Below are positions 5,150 through 5,411 of a stretch of DNA of 5,411 nt, in pieces. The stretch covers positions 1 to 5,411 of the forward strand of contig JAHIWJ010000047.1 of NCBI GenBank assembly GCA_018816205.1, read 5' to 3'. The position numbers and the translations under genes are program-made. The stretch is from Nanobdellota archaeon. GTDB taxonomy: Archaea; Nanobdellota; Nanobdellia; Pacearchaeales; GW2011-AR1. Within the stretch, counting starts at the first letter, position 1, and every line of letters begins with the position of its first letter. The notes below the pieces were generated by a model. It saw only the letters and a program-made list of their open reading frames with translations. It was not told the origin of the DNA and ran no database searches.

Positions 5150-5157
5150 TAGTTGAC

Positions 5158-5164
5158 AGGAGGT
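5158..5164 (+). promoter_or_regulatory. Strong Shine-Dalgarno site AGGAGGT
   Basis: AGGAGGT is an excellent match to the 16S 3' end. It lies one base before an ATG at 5166 that opens a five-codon ORF, and 15 bases before ATG 5180 of the surface protein. The first spacing is too short and the second is longer than usual, so the site probably serves 5180, possibly with help from the mini-ORF. Confidence 0.6.
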
Positions 5165-5179
5165 AATGAAAAATAGAAC

Positions 5180-5411
5180 ATGAAAGGAAGCAATTTGGCA
5201 ATTTTACTTGTAGTAGTATTAGCTACGGGACTTCTGTCTTTGTATGTGGTTTCTGCCTTACAGCCTAACGGCGCGGGCGTTACACCTGGCACTCCTGAGA
5301 CGAGTCCAGGAAATACGACTGCTCCGGGTCAAAACAATGCGATGGCAGGAAACATCACCGAACTTACGGTTGTTGGCAAGGCAGTGACTCAGGCCTGGCA
5401 AGGTTACTTTG
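5180..5411 (+). CDS. Secreted or surface protein, N-terminal part
   Basis: The reading frame is open from ATG 5180 to the window edge (77 codons). An in-frame TAG at 5174-5176 rules out any start further upstream. It begins MKGSNLAILL, with a hydrophobic segment at about 6-25 that is a signal peptide or membrane anchor; cleavage may be near VSA-L27. Residues 28-57 form a Pro/Gly/Thr/Asn-rich linker, then NITELTVVGKAVTQAWQGYF starts a folded domain. Two N-glycosylation sequons are present (Asn45-Thr-Thr and Asn58-Ile-Thr), as is common for archaeal exterior proteins. I have seen similar linker plus WQGYF arrangements in uncharacterised archaeal secreted proteins, but cannot name the family with confidence. 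It follows the insertion sequence directly. I see no clear TATA box between the right hairpin and the start, so its promoter may lie in or beyond the element. Confidence 0.85.
   Translation, partial: MKGSNLAILLVVVLATGLLSLYVVSALQPNGAGVTPGTPETSPGNTTAPGQNNAMAGNITELTVVGKAVTQAWQGYF

Larger units (their letters stand above)
4497..5150 (+). mobile_element. IS200-type insertion sequence, single tnpA, no tnpB
   Basis: A unit of about 650 bases, close to the usual length of IS200 elements. It has a hairpin at each end (4502-4522 and 5100-5149) that share the stem CCCGTC/GACGGG and the 12-base string GTGACGGGTAGT. Between them is one HUH/Y1 transposase gene. There are no long terminal inverted repeats and no obvious target duplication, as expected for IS200/IS605 elements that move as single strands. 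The exact cleavage points cannot be fixed; they normally lie some bases outside the hairpins. The left boundary could therefore fall inside the last codons of the regulator, and the right boundary near 5150-5160. There is no room for tnpB. A REP-associated domesticated transposase is an alternative reading. Confidence 0.7.

Noticed and set aside
5085..5150. Guide RNA (omega/reRNA) of a TnpB system at the right end of the IS
   Set aside because: No tnpB or remnant of one is present in the window, and the structured stretch is short; it is more simply the transposase-recognised end.
4497..5150. CRISPR-like repeats around the repeated GACGGG stems
   Set aside because: Only two related stems exist, at either end of a transposase gene, with no regular spacing and no cas genes.

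Overview
The window looks archaeal, most likely from a small-genome DPANN-type lineage such as Woesearchaeota or Pacearchaeota. The lineage is inference; no rRNA or tRNA is present to settle it. The archaeal evidence is direct. There are TATA/BRE-type boxes (CTTAAATA, GTTTTAAAT) about 25 bases ahead of two start codons, which implies leaderless mRNAs. Other genes have GGAGG-type ribosome sites complementary to an archaeal 16S 3' end. No bacterial -35/-10 pairs stand out.

Layout. (1) Positions 1-17 are the last codons of an upstream gene, whose TAA overlaps the ATG of a MacB/FtsX-type ABC transporter permease (17-1285). (2) A secreted small protein (1369-1917) built from short helical repeats has its own promoter and a strong ribosome site. 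(3) A conserved four-helix membrane protein (1957-2350) is split by a +1 frameshift, probably at a run of six G. (4) A DEAD-box RNA helicase with an Arg/Gly-rich tail (2347-3717, minus strand) converges on it with a 4-base overlap of stop codons. (5) A roughly 200-base divergent promoter region separates the helicase from a winged-helix regulator (3918-4496). It carries three GTTTWGTWAA copies just ahead of the regulator's BRE/TATA. (6) A compact IS200-type insertion (about 4497-5150) has a single HUH/Y1 transposase (tnpA), no tnpB, related hairpins at each end and another hairpin inside. (7) A partial surface or secreted protein (5180 to the window edge) is preceded by AGGAGGT and a five-codon mini-ORF.

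How the genes may work together. The MacB-type permease and the two secreted proteins suggest an envelope theme. The regulator and helicase share a divergent control region, and the repeats there make autoregulation, or joint control of both, a reasonable hypothesis. The insertion sequence separates the regulator from the surface-protein gene and may have altered that gene's promoter.

The points most worth following up are the frameshifted membrane protein, the left end of the insertion sequence (which reads as a shortened collinear copy of its right end), and the triple repeat ahead of the regulator. I do not see a clearly new multi-gene system in the window.
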